Part shown: piece by piece, positions 14,237-15,750 of the stretch
Position numbering within the stretch: the stretch's first letter is position 1
Layout: each line of letters starts with the position of its first letter
NCBI GenBank assembly: GCA_963582345.1
Contig: CAUZSN010000068.1
Location: 1 to 15,750 of the forward strand
DNA from: CAUZSN01 sp963582345
GTDB taxonomy: Bacteria; Planctomycetota; Planctomycetia; Planctomycetales; Planctomycetaceae
Direction: 5' to 3'
DNA length: 15,750 nt
Position numbers and translations under genes: made by a program
Notes under the pieces: generated by a model
Databases searched by the model: none
The model's input: the letters and a program-made list of their open reading frames with translations, nothing else
Told to the model about the DNA's origin: nothing

Positions 14237-15750
14237 TCAACTACGATCCGCAATCTTCCGCGATGAGCGACGTATGCTTTGGCGACCAAAACCAATCATC
14301 AACACAAAACCGACTATGAAAACCAATAGCAATCCTGAACCGTACAGCATGTCCCAATCGACTGTCCACTGGACGACAACGAACGCAACTGCAATGTAAA
14401 GTGACAGGAACCCATACAAAAAACTCCAGGCCATCAGTTGCTCGACAAGCACCAGGCAAAGCACTGCAAACAACAGATTTCGTGTTAAACGTCCACGTTC
14501 GACGATTGGTATGTCTGTTCTACGTTCAACATCGCGCCACTCGGTTCGGTACGTGAATTCCACGCCAGGCAACACTTCGGTCTTCAATTCGTTTTCGTCC
14601 AGCTTGCGCAAATCACTTTCACGCGGATCGACATTCACCGCAAACACTTCCGTCCGATTCAAAGGCGACCCTAATGTAACCTCGTAGAATCCGCTCCGAT
14701 CCGTAGACTCATAGACGATATGGGCGACTTCTTGGCTTTCGGTTAGTCGAACAGGCTGTTTCGTGCCGTCCGGCCGTTTCAGAGTCACCGGCATGTCGAA
14801 CGCTTGGCTGGAAAACGAGCGAGTTAGCGGTTCCCCTACTAACACTTGGCGTTCACGTGAACGGCCTGAAACGACGTACAAGATCAGCTCGTGCATGAAT
14901 GGCACATAGCTGGGAGATAGGGGCCAACTACTCCACTTTACGTCAACCGATGTGGTGACCAGGATGCAGCGACCTTGGCCTACCGGCAAATCAACGATGG
15001 CCGGGTCACCCGAGTCGAACCGCATCGCAACACGCGAATGACTTTCATACGGAACCGTCGCCTGAAAGTATTGGAAAGTGAGGACCGTTTCCAGTCCCGA
15101 TCCCGGAGTCCCCTGAAAGGCGCGGACGATCGGATGCTCAAATTCTCTTGGATCAAAATGAAAATAGGTTCCTGGTTCTGCTTGCTGGTCACCCACTCGA
15201 TCTCCCAGCTTAGCAGGCAACAGCCCCGTGCCATTTCGATACAAGCGAAGATTGTATTGATCGACTTTAACGCGATCACCCAAACTGATGATTAATCCGC
15301 CGCCACTATTGACATACGATTGTAGGATCTGGACCTCTTGATTCGTTAGCATGGCAACATTGCAAAGAAAGATGCAGTCATATCGACCCAGTTCGGCAGT
15401 GGCAAAATCTCCCTCATTGATGACATCTGGCTGCATGATGCCGTGCCACGGTTTGTCTGCCGTCGAAGGTGATAGCGCCAGACGCAAATGATACGTGGCC
15501 GTTTTCTCGGATTCACCGGCTGGTTCGCCGTTGACCAGCAACACCTTCAATTCCCCCTTGGACGACATCGACAGCCGTCGCACATTGTCCACGAGTAGCG
15601 AGTCTTCTTCCAATCGCACTTTAAGCTCGTGTTCGCCACCGAAGTCGAACCTATGCATAAAGGGGATTGTCACTTCGGTCCCCGCCGGTAGGTCGCACCG
15701 CCGAGTCTCGACCAGCCTGTTGTCGACGAACAATTGGAGTAACTGATTGG
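14237..15750 (-). CDS. BatA-like membrane protein with CARDB-like and glutamine-amidotransferase-like regions (partial)
   Basis: About 504 C-terminal residues are present; the frame is open to the window edge, so the start lies outside. The visible N-terminal part (LFVDNRLVETRRCDLPAG, then VTIPFMHRFDFGGEHELKVRLEEDSL) looks like a CARDB/Ig-like repeat. Then comes a Rossmann-like block, LKVLLVNGEPAGES...YDCIFLCNVAMLTNQEVQILQSYVNSGGGLIISLGDRV, of the type-1 glutamine amidotransferase-like class seen in planctomycete vWA/BatA proteins. Near the C-terminus NLLFAVLCLVLVEQLMAW, a second hydrophobic SLYIAVAFVVVQW and GLLLVFIVGFVLMIGFG form two or three membrane segments, followed by a basic tail. In such proteins the N-terminal part normally holds an aerotolerance (BatA) membrane domain and a vWA domain, beside MoxR and DUF58 genes; those would lie beyond the right edge. 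It is probably anchored in the cytoplasmic membrane. Confidence 0.75.
   Translation of the reverse strand, partial: NQLLQLFVDNRLVETRRCDLPAGTEVTIPFMHRFDFGGEHELKVRLEEDSLLVDNVRRLSMSSKGELKVLLVNGEPAGESEKTATYHLRLALSPSTADKPWHGIMQPDVINEGDFATAELGRYDCIFLCNVAMLTNQEVQILQSYVNSGGGLIISLGDRVKVDQYNLRLYRNGTGLLPAKLGDRVGDQQAEPGTYFHFDPREFEHPIVRAFQGTPGSGLETVLTFQYFQATVPYESHSRVAMRFDSGDPAIVDLPVGQGRCILVTTSVDVKWSSWPLSPSYVPFMHELILYVVSGRSRERQVLVGEPLTRSFSSQAFDMPVTLKRPDGTKQPVRLTESQEVAHIVYESTDRSGFYEVTLGSPLNRTEVFAVNVDPRESDLRKLDENELKTEVLPGVEFTYRTEWRDVERRTDIPIVERGRLTRNLLFAVLCLVLVEQLMAWSFLYGFLSLYIAVAFVVVQWTVDWDMLYGSGLLLVFIVGFVLMIGFGRQSIRRSSRKIADRS

Noticed and set aside
1..15750. CRISPR arrays, transposases, tRNA or rRNA genes
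   Set aside because: No regularly spaced repeats, transposase motifs, cloverleaf sequences or rRNA-like stretches were seen on reading both strands.

Overview
The window looks like a stretch of a planctomycete chromosome, probably Pirellulales or a related order. The case rests on gene content: a Gram-negative lipid A pathway using LpxI, a plant-like acetolactate synthase, a CitG-like protein coupled to a pterin synthase, a stand-alone FHA protein, MoxR-linked giant hypotheticals and a BatA-like membrane protein. Gene density is moderate, base composition is balanced, and many starts lack a clear Shine-Dalgarno sequence. No rRNA, tRNA, insertion sequence, CRISPR array or phage gene was seen. 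All assignments come from reading motifs by eye; no database search was possible.

Left part (1-4206): the C-terminal end of a multi-pass membrane protein (+) is followed by a 400-base stretch with no convincing gene. Next comes a monofunctional AroH-type chorismate mutase (-), divergent from lpxD (+). lpxD and lpxI (+) encode two lipid A enzymes. A small FHA-domain protein (-) converges on lpxI.

Middle part (4207-8841, all +): pyruvate phosphate dikinase (ppdK) is followed by two genes joined by a TGATG stop/start overlap. These are a CitG/MdcB-family protein (triphosphoribosyl-dephospho-CoA synthase-like) and a 6-pyruvoyl-tetrahydropterin synthase/QueD-family protein with a CExxHGH motif. 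No citrate lyase or malonate decarboxylase gene is present, so the pair more likely serves pterin cofactor synthesis (folate or tetrahydromethanopterin) than a lyase prosthetic group.

Right part (8842-15750, all -): in transcription order from the right edge there is a truncated BatA-like membrane protein, a 322-base spacer with two strong inverted repeats, an acetolactate synthase large subunit without a neighbouring small subunit, an 80-odd-residue unknown protein, a MoxR-type AAA+ ATPase, and a 627-residue protein. The last one's N-terminal part resembles the TraB/ChaN/DUF5682 (EreA-like) fold. The trio of small protein, MoxR ATPase and 627-residue protein is the best candidate for an uncharacterised system here. 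It recalls MoxR/vWA/DUF5682 sets, but no vWA gene lies beside it.
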